Shown one piece after another: positions 35,325 to 54,637 of a stretch of DNA of 64,000 bases (its first letter is position 1; each line of letters opens with the position of its first letter). The notes under the pieces are model-generated. The model searched no databases. It was not told where the DNA came from and saw only the letters and a list, made by a program, of their open reading frames with translations. The position numbers and the translations under genes are program-made. Origin of the DNA: Cyclospora cayetanensis (lineage: Eukaryota; Apicomplexa; Conoidasida; Eucoccidiorida; Eimeriidae). The DNA lies in assembly GCF_002999335.1 (NCBI RefSeq), contig NW_020312314.1:186001-250000 (forward strand), in the 5' to 3' direction.

Positions 35325-37551
35325 ATGGAGGTCGATGGCGCGGAAGCCTCGAACAGAGAGGGCCCCTCACCAGGAGCCTTCTCCAGTCATTCTCTCTCCG
35401 TAGGCAAGCCAGCCTCTTTTTTTCTATCTTCTGCGGACGACTGCCTCAATGCGTTCCCTCCCAACTTCAAGCTGGCCGTCAAATTCCTCGAGAAGGGCCT
35501 ATCAATACACCCCAGCAATGTGGACCTGCTACAGCGCTTGGCGGGAGAATATGCAGAAACAGGCCAGACGCAAGAGGCCAAGCAGCTGCTAAACAAGGCA
35601 ATCGAGCTAGAGGTATAGTCTGGTGGCTTCCGAGCAGGGATTTGCTACATATTGTGGGCACACAGCGCAGACTTTGAGTTTAAGCATCGAGCTGTAGTGC
35701 TCTTGGCGCATAGTTTGCGGCTCAAATATACGGCCCTCATTTTAGGCTATGCCGTCCCGTTCGAGACGCTGCATTCGGCGCATCTACGCCCCCCTCGTGT
35801 CTGTCACTTGCCATAGTTCGTTACGTGACGTGTACAGGGTGCGTAAATGTCTGCGTATGTGTTTACATAGCGCGATGCATGTGCAGACACCATGTGCATC
35901 CTTGTCTTGCGGAGCGCGCGCACAGCCTCTGACATCCACTGTTGCTTTCACGGTTGCCTGTGCCGATTTTCCCGGTGGCTTCATACCCCTGCGTTGATCC
36001 ATACCACACGCGTTTCCGCGCGCGCTAGCTTCTGCAGTCCTGCCGAATTGCTTGCGCGTCTGAGTATGCTTGCTACTCTCTCTCTGTATTGGGCTGTCTG
36101 TCTGTGGTTGTGCTCTCCTTGACTACAGCCCTCCTCCGGCCCTCTCAAGTTCCTGCAGTTGGCGCAGCTAGAGGATGGTGTCTCGTGTCTTTCGCTGTAT
36201 CGCAAAGCCATTGAGATGCTCGAAGCCGTGCTCTCCCAGTTGCTCGCCGCTCCTCCCCCGAACAAGCGCAAAATGTGCAAAAGCTCGAAGGCTACAGTGG
36301 CTTCGAAAAGGGGGGACCCCACAGGCTCTCTGAAGCACCGGGAGGCGCAAGAAACGAAGACTCGTTTGGTGGGGGCTTACTGCGCTGTAGCAGAGCTGTA
36401 CTTCACCGATTTGTGCGACGAGGAAGAGGCGGAGAGAGAGGCAGAGAAGGCCATCCAGAGAGCCCTTGAACTAGACCCAAAAAACCCTGAAGCGCTTCTG
36501 TGCGATGCACAGTACAAGAAAGTCATAGGTGAGCAGCGGCTGCAGCTGTGCCCTCCTGCGATACAGCGGGCTGGCTTTTTTCCGCAATCTCCTGATGCGC
36601 GAGCGCGCGCTCCTGGCGCTGTGTCTGCTCTGAGACTCAGATGACGCCGAAGGAGCTGTCGCTGCGGCGCAGCGAGTGTTTTCATCTCTGAAGGCCACCC
36701 ACGAACGGCTAAATGCCGCCAGTCTCTTAGTGCCGGCGTCAGGCAACGAAGAGGAAGCACTGGAAGCGGGAGATGAAGTCAGCGTGGAGACTCGCATCAA
36801 TGCTTCGCGCCTCTTCGTCGACGTGGGGATGCACCAGGAAGCCATTGAAGTCCTTAAGGCCTGCCTCGAAGAGGACGAGGAGGACGTATGCTGCTGCTGC
36901 TGCTGCTGCTGCTGCTAATCTTAATGCTTCTGCTGCTCTTGGGGCTGCATGCTGCTACGTGTCTCTTTAAATCCTTTTCCTCGATTGTTTGTCGCGGCTT
37001 GGTCGGCGATCCTCGCTGTTAAGCTCCACGCTTATTTGTGTTGCTCTATTTCATTGTAAGTAGGGCCGAAGCCAATCTTTGATCCCCACTGTCGTCTTGC
37101 GAAGGGTTGGGGGCTTTTGTGGTGCATGCAGCCTCAGATTTGGCTTGTTTTGTGTTGCGCGCTCTTCAAAGCCGAAGACTTCGGCTCGTGTCTACACTGC
37201 CTTGAAGGGCTGCGAGAGGTGAACTCCACACTGCTGACCTGTCACTCGCGCAGGCTGTGCGACAATCGCGCTAGCTGCTCAAGTGTTGCTGCAGCCTGTG
37301 CAGTCGAAACGGCCGAGGGCTTGTTTGATCAACTGTAGATCGCGTAGTTGCTGCTGTTGTTGCTGCAGCGGCTGCTCCGGTGTGGCCTTCCCGACGACCA
37401 TCCAATGGCGCAACATGAGCAGAAGCTAAGGGATTTAGTGCAACAAGGAATCGCAAAACAGCAGCAGCAACACGAGCAGGACGGCCAACAACAAGCGAGC
37501 TCCTCTGAAGTTTCCTCCTCGGATGATGACGAAGGGATGGACATGGCATAA
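35325..37551 (+). CDS. ACL4: TPR protein of the Acl4 family (ribosomal protein L4 chaperone-like)
   Basis: Five exons with consistent phases: 35325–35612, 36129–36528, 36641–36885, 37132–37218 and 37369–37551, giving 400 residues plus TAA; yeast Acl4 is of similar size. Exon 1 starts MEVDGAEASNREG and carries TPR helices (LEKGLSIHPSNVDLLQRLA). Exon 2 has the family signature block PLKFLQLAQLEDG…YRKAIEML and VAELYFTDLCDEEEAEREAE. Exon 3 ends VDVGMHQEAIEVLKACLEED. Exon 4 gives PQIWLVLCCALFKAEDF. Exon 5 ends in an acidic tail SSSDDDEGMDMA. In yeast the protein binds newly made uL4/RPL4 and escorts it to the nucleolus; here that role is inferred from the signature and length. Confidence 0.72.
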
Positions 37552-40500
37552 AAGCCGTAAAACTACGACTTTGTCTAGCAGCGTATCTTGACTTTTACGC
37601 GTCACAAAGCTTATTCGAGCAGCTAGTTGCTGGCGCGTAGTTGTTGCAGCGGCTGTAGCACCAGGTTTGCTGCTCGAGCCCAGGCCAAAATCCGGCTTGC
37701 TACTACTGCTGCTGCTGCTGTTCATTTGTGCTGCTGTTGCTTCTCAAGAGCTGGGAGCATTTTATCTGTACCTTGTATGAAGTGTTTTTCGAAAACGCTG
37801 CACTGCAGCTCTTGTTGCTAGGTGCCATCGAGTGGGATTTAGATGCTGGTAATTACAGGCGGGTTTATCTAAAATTGGTCTCCAAATTCAATGCATGTGT
37901 AGCCTTGTCGAGTCTTTCAACGCCTTAGCTCCAATGACCCATTCTGCACTCCAACAACGCCTTAAGGCCGTAGCCACAATTCGTAGACGAGGCTTGTGCT
38001 AACAGGGGCGAAACTTCGACGCGTGGACAGGCGGCATCATTTATTTGGGAATCAATAAATAGATAGGAAGGCGAGAGAGCCGTGATCGCGGGAGCAGCCC
38101 AAGAGGTAGCGTTGAGGGAGTTTGCCTTCGGTAAATCCCTGCTGAAACTTCGCCTTCCCTCTAGTCACAGCCGCATTCTTCCTTAATGTCCACTTCTTAG
38201 AACGCACTTCTCAGGGCTACACCTGGTTCAAACGTATGCGCGTGCCTGAAAAGCTGTTTCGCTAGTACGCCCCCGGAGGACAGATTGGATAGCAAAAGCT
38301 GGTCAAAGGAAACACTTGTGGCGCGTTCGTTCTCTCAAATTCTGCTCCTGCTGAACGCCTTTGGTTCCAGAAGTAAGTTCATAAAAGTTTTTGGCGGCCT
38401 TCAAGCGTCGAAGAGCACCTTCGAGCAGCAGGAAGTTCACCGCTGCTCCTGATGTGTGGTCATTGCTGTGTCCACTATTCGCGAATGCTCTAAATTTTGA
38501 CTCCCGGTAACTGTGCAGTCCGCTGCAATGGAGCCGGCTTCACCTTGCTAAATCTTGGAGGGCAAAACGGCTTTACCCTTGATAATTTTGCAAATTTATG
38601 AAAATCCGTTGAGTTCTCTTTCCACAATCTTGCCATAGAAGAGTACCAGGCCCCATGTTTCAGCACCAGTTTTCTTTTTTCGCTTCCAACTGCCTCGAAT
38701 TATTCAATAAGAGGCGTTTCAGCAATAGGAATATCCGCTCATCGCCTGATCTGAGACGGACTAGAGATCCCTGCGCTGCTCTTCCAGCAGCAGCTTCCAG
38801 CACAGCACCAGGCATGCACAGCTATTTTCTGGCATTCCAGCAGCTGCTCCTGACACATTTCATGATCCACCGGACCAGTTCAGCGCTTTAGCTAAATTCC
38901 TGCCCTTTATTCCAGCTGTGGGTAGCTGCGCTAACCGTTCAACATACTTGCGAACACATGCTCTTTAAAAAGTTTCTAGTGTAATGCCACAGAGGTAGTC
39001 GTCGTATTGGTGATTGAGGGACTTGAGAGAGAAGTTATTAGATAGAGAGTCTCTCCCTGGTGGAACCCCAAGCCTCAGTTGTGTAGTGAGGAAGCATGCA
39101 GCTTGTATCAAAGTCTATTTATGACGATCGAACAAACGTCCCATGAATATGCGCTATGTCAGTAGGGCGTGGAGACTGTCGGAAAGTGCATCTACAACGT
39201 GGGTAGAAGTGTGATTAGCTGCAGCTGGCCAGCGCTGCCGTGAACCCTGATGTTCAATGGATGAGTCGACTCTTGGGGGTGCCCAGCTGAGAACAGAAAG
39301 CTCTGATGCGTTCTTGCGAGAGTATCAAAAGGTAGATCTTCTTTTCTGGCCAAACACGCAAAGCGAAACCAGGCTTTTGTATTAAGTTAGGGTGCACTTA
39401 CCCATGTTCCACTACACTATTTTTATTCGACTAACATTTAGGAAGGAATTCGACTAGCGGGTATGCCTCTTTGTCTGTCTTGTTTATTGTTGAATACTTT
39501 AAGCTTCACCCAGGAAGACGCAAGCTTTTGTGTGCGTGCCTCGGGTGCAATGTACAACCAGGTGTAAATGCTTGGAGTGCTAAGAGGGTGCAGCAGCTAC
39601 ATGCACCCTACCTGTGCCCCTTTCTTCATACTTGGAACCCAGCGGGGCGCGGCAGGGGATACTGGGATTTCTCTCTGGCTTACACTGTAAACGCTTTGTC
39701 AACTTGTATCAACTCTGGAGTAAAGCGTCCCCCTCAGGAAAGTTTAGACGTAGCGTTAATACCCTGGAAGAGAACGGCACATTCATTCTCCAGGACGACC
39801 CTGGGCCCCCCAGGAAGTGTAGAACCTTTATAATGCAGACTGCGTTCCTCCTTTGGCTCAAAGTCTTCTTTGTTAAGTATTGAAGCAAGCGAAGTGTCAC
39901 GAGACTTCCTCACCATGGGTTCCCCCGAGGCTTTATGTTGCCCCACGGTGCCCCGTTGCCTCGGTTGCAGGTAATGCTCTCTCTCTTTCTCTCATCATTT
40001 AATTTGTGTAGCCACGATATACTTTCGCGGGAAACCATATGTGACGCAGAATTTTAGGTCCATCCCAGAGGTGGCTATTCTGAGGTATGGATCTTTGAAA
40101 CTCGCCGGCAACTTGAATTTTGCACGCCTCAAACTGCTGCAGCACAATTCTGATTGTATTACTCTTAGGCTCTCTATACTGATTATACATCCTTGGCCGA
40201 AAGCTTAAAAGTTGCCGCAAGCAAAGGAGTCGCTCATAGGGGTGCAGGAACCTACAGTTCGGGTTTACTGGCGAAGTATGCGAGAGCAAGTCCTGTATAT
40301 GGTCGAGTTAGAGCCTCGGCAATTGTACAATTGCATTTCCTTCATTGTGTTCAATGAATAAAGGGGAATGAGCCCAGAAACACTCGCAACTAGTCTCCTG
40401 CGAGAACGGCTGGGGGGCCCTGAGATCCGTCCACGGGGGCACGCGGTGGGGCCCCTAAGGCCCCAGCCGCATGAGGCCACATAGGTCTTTTGGTAGCTAA

Positions 40501-40590
40501 AAAGAGCAACAAAGGAGATCCTCTCTCCTTTTGTTTGCCGATTCTCCGACCACCATAGGGCAACAAGGGCTCATCAGGATCTCGGCAAAA
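37552..40590. other. Intergenic region without supported genes
   Basis: The 3' flank of the TPR gene has a few CTG/GCT runs to about 37,730, then 2.8 kb of repeat-poor DNA with only short random-looking ORFs in all frames. No RNA gene or repeat array seen. Confidence 0.55.
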
Positions 40591-46588
<5,998 letters not shown>

Positions 46589-47439
46589 ATCACCCGCATA
46601 GAAGCAGGCACATGTACACTGAATGCATCTTCTTCCGGCGGCCCTCCGTGCATATTTCTAGCACCCCCGTTGAACTGTGCTATTCCGTCTCTCTGCCCTT
46701 CAAAAGCTCACTGTATCTGCCCTTCAAAGGCTCACTGTATCTGCCCTTCAAAGGCTCACTGTATCTGCCCTTCAAACGCTCGCTGTACAGCTTAGGCCTG
46801 ACGTTGAGCTTCCCCAGGGTGGCTTGAGGCTGTAGCGCCGTAAAGCGCACGGGCGCTCGAAGGCTTTGAGGCCTTAAGTCCTCTCTGACTATCCTGTGCG
46901 GGGAATGCAACTTGGTCTTTTTTCGAGTTTGAACTTAAGCAAGGGAGGGCGGAGGGGCCTTACTGGACGAACCACAATTCACTTGTGTGGATATGCACGT
47001 ATGCTTACACTTTTGCATGGGTACATCTAGACAGGCAAGGCATATTGCTGGGGCTATAAGCAACCATGCGCACTAATGATCCTCGTCTGCTTTGCGGTGC
47101 TCTCCGTAGGGCTTTTGCGCATGGCAAGGCGCACACTGGTAGGTAGAAATATAGTGGAGACTTGAGCCTTTCAGCATCGTTTACAGAGAGACTTTCTATT
47201 GTGTACTGCTCCCGTGTCTTGGAAACTTTGGCAAGAGAATAGAGCCATTTTTCCAAGGTTTCCCGTCGCGTGGCAGGGATCAGCATGCCGAACAAGATAT
47301 ATATCTACTCCTACTAAAAGGAATGTACAGGGGCGGATACATAGATGAAAACCTCTTCACGAAAGGCTGATGGAAAAATTGGAACTGGTTGATCTTTGCA
47401 TACAGATCGAGGCCGGAAGGTTTTAGGGTGGCCTTCCCC
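46589..47439. other. Intergenic region between convergent genes
   Basis: The 3' flanks of PRP16 (plus) and the GTPase (minus) meet here. It holds the 24-bp tandem repeat listed separately and otherwise no ORF with protein character. Confidence 0.6.
46693..46788. repeat. Minisatellite, 4 × 24 bp
   Basis: Unit ctgcccttcaaaggctcact plus gtat, four head-to-tail copies at 46693, 46717, 46741 and 46765. Copies 2 and 3 are identical; copies 1 and 4 differ by one and a few bases. It lies in the convergent intergenic space. Confidence 0.95.
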
Positions 47440-50400
47440 TCAAAGTTTCTGTTGTTCGCCTTCCCACTCGGCAACAAGTTTCTGTAGCTCCTTGCTGCCG
47501 TCTTCATTGACAAGCGGCAGCCTTGTCTCTATATCTCGCAATCCGCTATCATCTTCTCGCTCTGTCCCCGCGTCTCCGTCCCGCTGCTCTCTCTCCATTT
47601 GTTCCCTCCCCGTCTCCTGCCTCATCTCTAATGCGAGTTGTCGCTTTCGAGCGCTGATGCGGGGGCCCCGGGCCCTGCAGCAAAATTGCACGCCAGGTGT
47701 ACAGGCACTTGCATCTCTTCCCTACTGTGACAGGTATACGAATGCATGCATCCTAGCTGACGAACAGAGGCATGCAGAATTCAGTGAACAGGCAAACACG
47801 AAACCAGGAAACTGCACGGAAACGACCAGAAAAGCAAGTCGTACAAACAAAGCAACCCCAACGGCAACGTCACCGTCATGTGAAGCCCCCATTCTGACCT
47901 CATAGACTTTCCCTTGAAATGAGTCACCCCGGTGCGTTTGATCTGACTGGGAATCATCGCAGGCCTCCTAAAGAGCTTGACTCCCTTGGGAAGCCAAACG
48001 TCTAGCAGTTTGGAGCCACTGCCCCCCACAGACATCCAGCCCAATCCCCCGATGCTCAGGTCGTCCTGAGGCATGCTCCCTGAACTATACACCTTTACCC
48101 TGCGGCAGAAAGGACAAGACATGAGATACCCTATGTGTAGACGCGCACCAGGAGGCAGAAGAGGCACTGACGGAGGCACGAAAGGCCGGCAAGATGCAGG
48201 TACAAAAAACCTTAGCTACACTGGAGATACACCGAATAGAGGCAAGCCTTATCTGTTCTCAGGGGGCTACCTTCCGTGAACTAGATGAACAGGCGTAAAG
48301 ATATCTACAGATATTACTTCCTGACAGGCTGACCTGTGTCTGACTAGAGGCTGCAGCCGCTGAAACCCTTCAGGCAAATGCGGTGGGTAAAGAAAGGCGC
48401 ATGCCTTGCGACGCAACAGATCTGTGGCGCGACTTGTCCTGAAAAGAGAACAGGACGACAGGTGTGTGGCATATAATGAGGGCGAGCCTTAGTAACCAAG
48501 AAATCCTCATTCAGGCCCATATACAGACAAACAACGAAAGAGATATAAACAGCAATCAGCAGAGGGGGAAGACTCTGATCTTGTGCAGAAGCACGGAAGA
48601 CTACAGGGCAAGAGGAACAAAACGTAGATCAGCGCGTATCGATCCGTTCGTCCACCCTTATCCTGTACTATCTCTGTATGCAATCCTTAAGCCCTCTCAC
48701 TTGCAGATGTGAAGCGTGATCTTGTGGCTGAAAAAGCACGTGCACAGTGCTGTGCGTCCTTCAACAAGGTCTATTCTTGCCATTGCGCCAATCAACAAGC
48801 TCTTTCCTTCTGTAAGCGCGTAGGTAACCGGCTGCAGCCGCTTACTGGGGACGACTGCTAAGAGATCCGGACCGTGCGGTAGCAAATTTGTTATCTGCAA
48901 ATAGAGAAGGAAATCCAATCAGCATAGGTCGAGAGAGGCTCAGAAACCTCCGCTGGGGTACAGGCAAACGCAAGCCTTTGGGGAGGCTTGCATTCACGAC
49001 CAGAAACTCTCGCAATAGGGCCGTATGCCTCAATCTTCACCTGGCTACTAGAGGGAATGCCTGGAGTATCAACCAGCTTGAAGCCTTTAGGAAGGCCGAA
49101 TGGCATGAGGTCTAGAGTGGTGCCAGGCAAAGCCGATCGCGTGGCGCCGCCCACAGCCCGCTTTAGAAACAGCGTGCCGAAGTGTCTGTACAGCAGACGC
49201 AGTAAAAGCCATGGCCGCAGCGGCAATTCAGCAGCACCAACTACGGCCCAAGAACCGTGAAAACAACTGTATACCACCAGCAGGACCCTATAGTACGCCT
49301 CCAGCAATTACACCAGCGGCATCTGCAACTTCATCGGACGCGTCTCCATCAGGAACAACGGCAGAAGCGCCCTCTTACTTGTATCCGACAAATTTAAGAA
49401 ATCGATTCACGAAGGTTGACTTCCCCGCGTTTACTCTGCCCACAACAAACATGAGGCGTCCGTCTGCTTCCGTGTGTATGCCCCCTGCTTCGATATCGCC
49501 TGCCTCTGCTGAGAGCAAATCCCCTATTCGCTTCTCTAAAGCCTCAAAGCCAAACCCTAAAGCGCAGACAAAGCAGGGATGGGAAGGCCACAAACGGAAT
49601 ATAGGAATGGTATGAGCGGACGGTGAAGGAAGCTGGATTGCATACAAGCGTCAAGACTTTGGTCCGGATGAAACCAGGAGAGCAAACGGCATGTTCTAGA
49701 GCAGAGAGTGGAGGGGGAGTTCAAATTCAAAAAAACAGCAGGCAGAAAGAGGAAGAAGGTATCGCTCGTCACACATAAAGAAAGTGTAAAAGAGACACGG
49801 ATGATATAAGGGCCTCGGATGGAGCGCAGAAGGCACGGCCAAACTAAGGCATTCCCAAAAAAAACGGAGGTTACAGGATAGAAACTCTTGAAGAGGGAAA
49901 CAAAGTTGCTGCTGAGACTCCTACGCCCATAATTATCGCCACGGCTTGATTTCACGCAGTAAGCAAAACAGCCCTAAGCAGCCGAAAACATAGAGCAAGG
50001 GACGAGGTAACAAGAAGCGACGAGAGGGCTTGCCAGTAGCTGAGGAGACGAGGAGGCAGTCATCAATGTGAGCATTCCTAATTTGACGAACCATTCGACG
50101 CACCCAATGCTTCACCCTGAGGAGGAAAAGCAGAACACGTAGAGCGATTCAGGCAGAGAAGCAAGACAGAGAGTGACAAGTAAAATTACCGAAAGACGAA
50201 ACCAGACAGAGCAAAAGACAGGGACGAGGTACAGACATGCTTTTAAATCCCAAACGCGGAAAGCAGATGCCAGCAAATCTCTCATGGGCCTGACTCATTT
50301 AGGTTTGTATCTCTGGGGAGACAGTCAACTCTGTTGATGATCCAGAGAGTCTTCAGCCCTTTTTGCCGGCAGGCCTCGAACAGCTCTGGAACCACAGAGA

Positions 50401-52793
50401 GCTCAAGGTCGCATATGTCAACAATCTTCAGGATGATGGAATTCTTGGGCATGAGGCGCGTGAGATGCGTTATTACGGAAGAAGCAGAAAGGGCAGGAAG
50501 CATCCCGGAAGAAGTGACGGCCGAAGATTCCCAAGCGCTGTCAATGTTGCGGTAGTGCTGCGTTCCACAGAAAGAAGAGGGGAACTGATCACTTGAGAAG
50601 AAAAGACATAACAGCAATCGCTGGGAGAGAGACGATAGGGGAAGAAAGCGAGGCAGCCGTAATCAGGTATGTGAGTGGGCACGTGTGCCGGAACCAACTA
50701 GGTGCCTAGAGATACAAAGTCAGCGACAGAAAACACAAAGAAGGCCCAGCAGAATATGAGTGAAGAAAGGTCGAGGAGACTTCAAGTGCGAAAGTAGAAG
50801 CCTGGAGTCAGAGAGATGTACGCTGCGGACTAGAGGGAAAGCAAGAAACCTGTCAACATGAAAGCATTTGCAGCTTTGCTTTGTTGTGGTGTACCTGCAT
50901 CCTAAAGCACCGCTGACAAGTTAGGAGACGCGTTCGCATCCGGAACTTTGGGGATGTCATCTGCGTGAGTACCGAGAAACATGCAGTCTACATCTTGGAA
51001 CGCAGATTCACACGCTGTCTTCCTGAATGCTCCCCTCCTAAATTCCCAAGACGTAGGATCCCAACCGTACCAGCCGTCATAAGGACAGCCCCGACGCCGA
51101 GTTCTTGAAGCCTAATTCCTAGCGCATGTAAGGTTACCTGTATGACTTCTACTCCATCTGGTACCGCGTCCACCACTTCCCCTCGAGGGCGAGGCAAAGC
51201 CTTGATTCTCCCACCTAGACACACACGCTTAACCCCAAGCCAGAAGCTGTAGGAGGTCGAGAGCGGCGTTCAACAGATACTCGAGATGCCCCCATGCCCC
51301 CCCCCTTCGCCATGAGTCGCCTAGTTCGATACAGCTCTTATGCCCCTCCCCTCTAGTAAGCCATCCACTGTGGCCATAAGGCCTCTTAGCACTTCTCGAC
51401 CTTCACTCGTGTAGCAGCCAAAGCACTGAAATCACTTAATTTTTCATTAAAATTCTACAGGCGACTCTGCTAGGCGTCGAAATGGCGCGCAGCTACGGGA
51501 TAAAATGGCTCAAAATAATTTCGGAAACCCAAATGAACACAAGCGACCCCTCCCCCCTGAAAGGCTACACCGCGGCGATCCCAACAGTGCATGGGGTGTA
51601 TGTGTACCCGAGAATTCATCGAGTTTGCTCTTGGGAACGAAGCCAATTGCGTTTTCATCGTCAGTCTGGAGAGGGGCGCCGCAGCCAGAGCATCGCGTGG
51701 GCTGCATCCTGTCCACCTAAAGAGAAGAAAGGGCAGGAGGGGACAGAAAACTGTGGGATGCTGCATCTCCACGCAGATGTTTGTCGACGCAGGTACATGC
51801 ACAGGCGTAATCAGGTGCACACGGGCTGGCCGTAGTCTCCGTAGTCGCAAAGACATACACATGCGCACAGACAACAGGAGGATACACACAGAGACTCACG
51901 CTTACGCATATCGACGCGTGTAGCACATAGGCAAGAACATACATACGCAAGCAGGCAGGCATCCACTCAGAGTTGCGGGAAAGACCAAGAAGGGAAGGAA
52001 GTGGCGTGCACGACTCTTCCTTCCCTCACACACAGCAATGCATGCAAGGGATGTGTCTAGGAACCCGCTCATCCAGAGACACGGATCCAATGCGGTTGTA
52101 CCGCATCACTACACGTGTATGCATTCATACCCATGGACATATATATATATACGAAAGGATATATTTTACCACATAGAGCCCCGTAAACTCTTGCACGCAA
52201 CGCACGCTTGTTAGCATTCCGACACAAGCAGATGCAACACACATGTGCAAACGCTCGCAAGATATATATGCATGCACAACACATTTGCAAACACCCAAAC
52301 ACAAGCGCTGTGCATGAAAAAACCATGGACCCTTTGCTTGCCGCCTTTTCATGCGCACCCAAAATAAATCTGTTGGTATCCCCTGAAGCCGCCTTGGTCC
52401 TTGCACCTCGACTGCATCCGAGGATCCTACGGCAGCCTCTTGAGAACCCCGAGTACCCGAAGTTTCATCGAGGATCGCTTTCGAGTCTTCACAGGAAACA
52501 AAGTGACGGTTTGCTGAAGGGGCAACTCCTAGAGCAGCGGACGCCTTTCCAACATGTCTTGGGGGGAGGAAGCCCAAACATGGTGAATAGCCCAAGAGGT
52601 GTGATACATCCGGCAAATGCTTCCTTAAGCGCCTCAGTGGGGCCTTAAAGATTCCGAAACGGCCTTCTGAGGGCTTGGGTACTCCAGTGCCAGGAGATTC
52701 TCTCTGTAGAAGTGCTACAGCTCTTCGGGTGCCTGCTGGTGGAAGGACCCCCAGGGGGTGGACAGCGCGTGAGATGGCATTGCAGGCAACCAT
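47440..52793 (-). CDS. Circularly permuted GTPase, YqeH/NOA1 family, probably organellar
   Basis: Family members help assemble small ribosomal subunits in bacteria, mitochondria and plastids. Exons with fitting phases: 52793–52359, 51716–51608, 51214–51138, one unresolved exon, then 50557–50295, 50116–50034, 49556–49379, 49287–49041, 48894–48701, 48099–47908 and 47674–47440 (TGA). The N-terminus (MVACNAISRAVHPLG…GTRRAVALLQRE) is Arg-rich and non-acidic, as in a transit peptide. The YqeH zinc finger half RCSGCGAPLQTDDENAIGF follows. GTPase motifs come in permuted order: G4 as INRVD, G5 SSATG, G1 GRVNAGKS, G2 PGTT, G3 DTPG. The C-terminal domain shows LLIGAMARIDLVEG and LSIGGLGWMSVGG, both family hallmarks. 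The intron after SSAT(G) uses a GC donor. The second Cys pair of the zinc finger was not located. Confidence 0.85.
51840..52330. repeat. Simple-sequence-rich first intron of the GTPase gene
   Basis: Contains degenerate acacac/acgca runs and an AT dinucleotide run (atatatatatata at about 52,140), with a second atatatatgcatg stretch at about 52,262. It inflates several spurious ORFs on both strands. No coding role seen. Confidence 0.55.
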
Positions 52794-54637
52794 ATTTGCG
52801 CTGCTAATCTAGAAGCGAGTCGGCTTTATCGGTTTTCGCACGGGCAGGACTTCAGTGGAAACGTAAGGAGACAGAGATGTCGGTAACCGATGTGCTCTGA
52901 ACTGAATACGTTGAGCAGTACCTGGGAGTGGATGCACTCACCCAGACGGCGGCATCACTCGCTACTTTTATGTATTTCCAGCCACATTTGCCCCGTGAAA
53001 GAGGAAAAATGGATGTATAAACAGCAATCACAGCCGAAGGTCTGACCCCTAGAGCACACCATAAATTCAACCAAATCCACTATACGTATATCAGCAATGA
53101 AAAATACAGAGGTTGTACCTACCAGCAGCGAGAAAAATAAGTGTGTCCAGAGCGAATCCCCAGTCCATGGACTTCTTAGGCGGGCCCCATCAGCAATGTG
53201 GGGCCCCCAGCAGGGCCCCTGAGAGTGTTGTGGTCGTATGTCTAATGAATAAAAAGGCTAACTGAATGAGCTCTCTGTGAAAGAAGAGGGTTGCTACAGA
53301 GCTGTTTTCTGGTCATTTTATACAAGGGTGGTTTTGAATGAAAGCTGCAAAACGCAACGGTTTACCCGACACCGATACAGTGCAAATAGTGTGCATCTAT
53401 TGGACTGTGCATTCCGTGCGTTGAATAGTTTTCCTTGCTAGATACAGAGGAAACGCTAGTGGCCGGTATTACCACATACTCAAAGGACACTGTTGCCAAC
53501 AATGAGCACAACGCTGTCGCTCCTTACAGCTACCTCAAATGGAGTGGGCAGCAGTATCAGTAGGTAGGGGCATGGGAATTGCACCCTGATCTTGGCAACT
53601 GCATAGAAATATCGTGTTTTCTATATACAACCTGCCATCTTTTACTCCTCAGAGCCCTTTACCCCTGTGAAGCGCAAACACTAAACTGCATTCATGCCCT
53701 TGACGATATAGTGCATTAATTAACTCAAAAACACCATAGCTCCTTGGCCTGCGCTATTCGCTAAGCACTTTACCAGTGCAGACATGAAAAAATAAGCACG
53801 ATACAATACGACATATCAATATGCATCGTGGCAACTGCTTTTTGCCAGCGCCGAGGGCAGGAACAAGGCAATTAAGATTAATGCTGAAAATAGGCCTCAG
53901 AAGCTTAGCAAACGAGCAAGTGCCATGAACGCTCAATTTACCCCTCAAATCCTCAATTTTCAGTGCCCTTCGATGCTGTGCGGCACCTCAACTGAGTTAA
54001 AACTAGAAATAGGGCAATTTGGGTCTCTCTACGCATGGCTGTTATGTGCATTTGCAACTGGACGTGGTTGTGTGCTCTTCGTGCTGCTACCTGTATCAAG
54101 TGTGGTGACCTGTTATCCTGGGTCGACACTACGCTGTGCAGTTTCCTGCACTGTTCCCTCGTCCAGGAGGGGCACATTTTGCCGTCTATACACGCACACC
54201 AGTTACGTACCACAAAATCTAATCCCTGCACAGCCAATACACTTCGTCACAATGCCCCATCATTCCTGTCGGTATCTGCTGTATCCCTGTGGTGCGAACG
54301 CAGAAAATCCAGCAGCAGCTCCGTAGAACCCATAAGTGACTTTCTAGCCTTTGGACGTACGATAAGAGGGAAAAGAGTTTAGAATTCTTGGCTTCTAGTC
54401 TAAAGTAAATTTTACAGCAATTGTGTTTGAGTGTTTTGCGCTGCTTTTAGGCGGCAGACCTTTGCGAATCATACCCTTTCAATTCGCGGCGTCCATAGCA
54501 CAATGCTAAGCGCACACAATGAAGTTTTAGGTATGCGTCTAAAGGAGAGGGCTTTGTATGTACTCTTGAGCGGATTTCCTAAAAGGAAGAAGTACAGACG
54601 GTGCCACTTGCCCAGAGCATCTCGCTCTCTCTCATAA
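52794..54637. other. Intergenic region without supported genes
   Basis: Includes the upstream flank of the GTPase gene and the 3' flank of the glycosyltransferase gene. Only short random-looking ORFs; repeat-poor, rather A/T-rich. Confidence 0.55.

Noticed and set aside
46693..46788. Direct repeats considered as a CRISPR array
   Set aside because: No unique spacers between repeats; head-to-tail 24-bp minisatellite in a eukaryote.
49211..49615. 134-codon plus-strand ORF opposite the GTPase G1 exon
   Set aside because: The opposite strand encodes the recognisable GRVNAGKS and PGTT motifs with matched splice phases.
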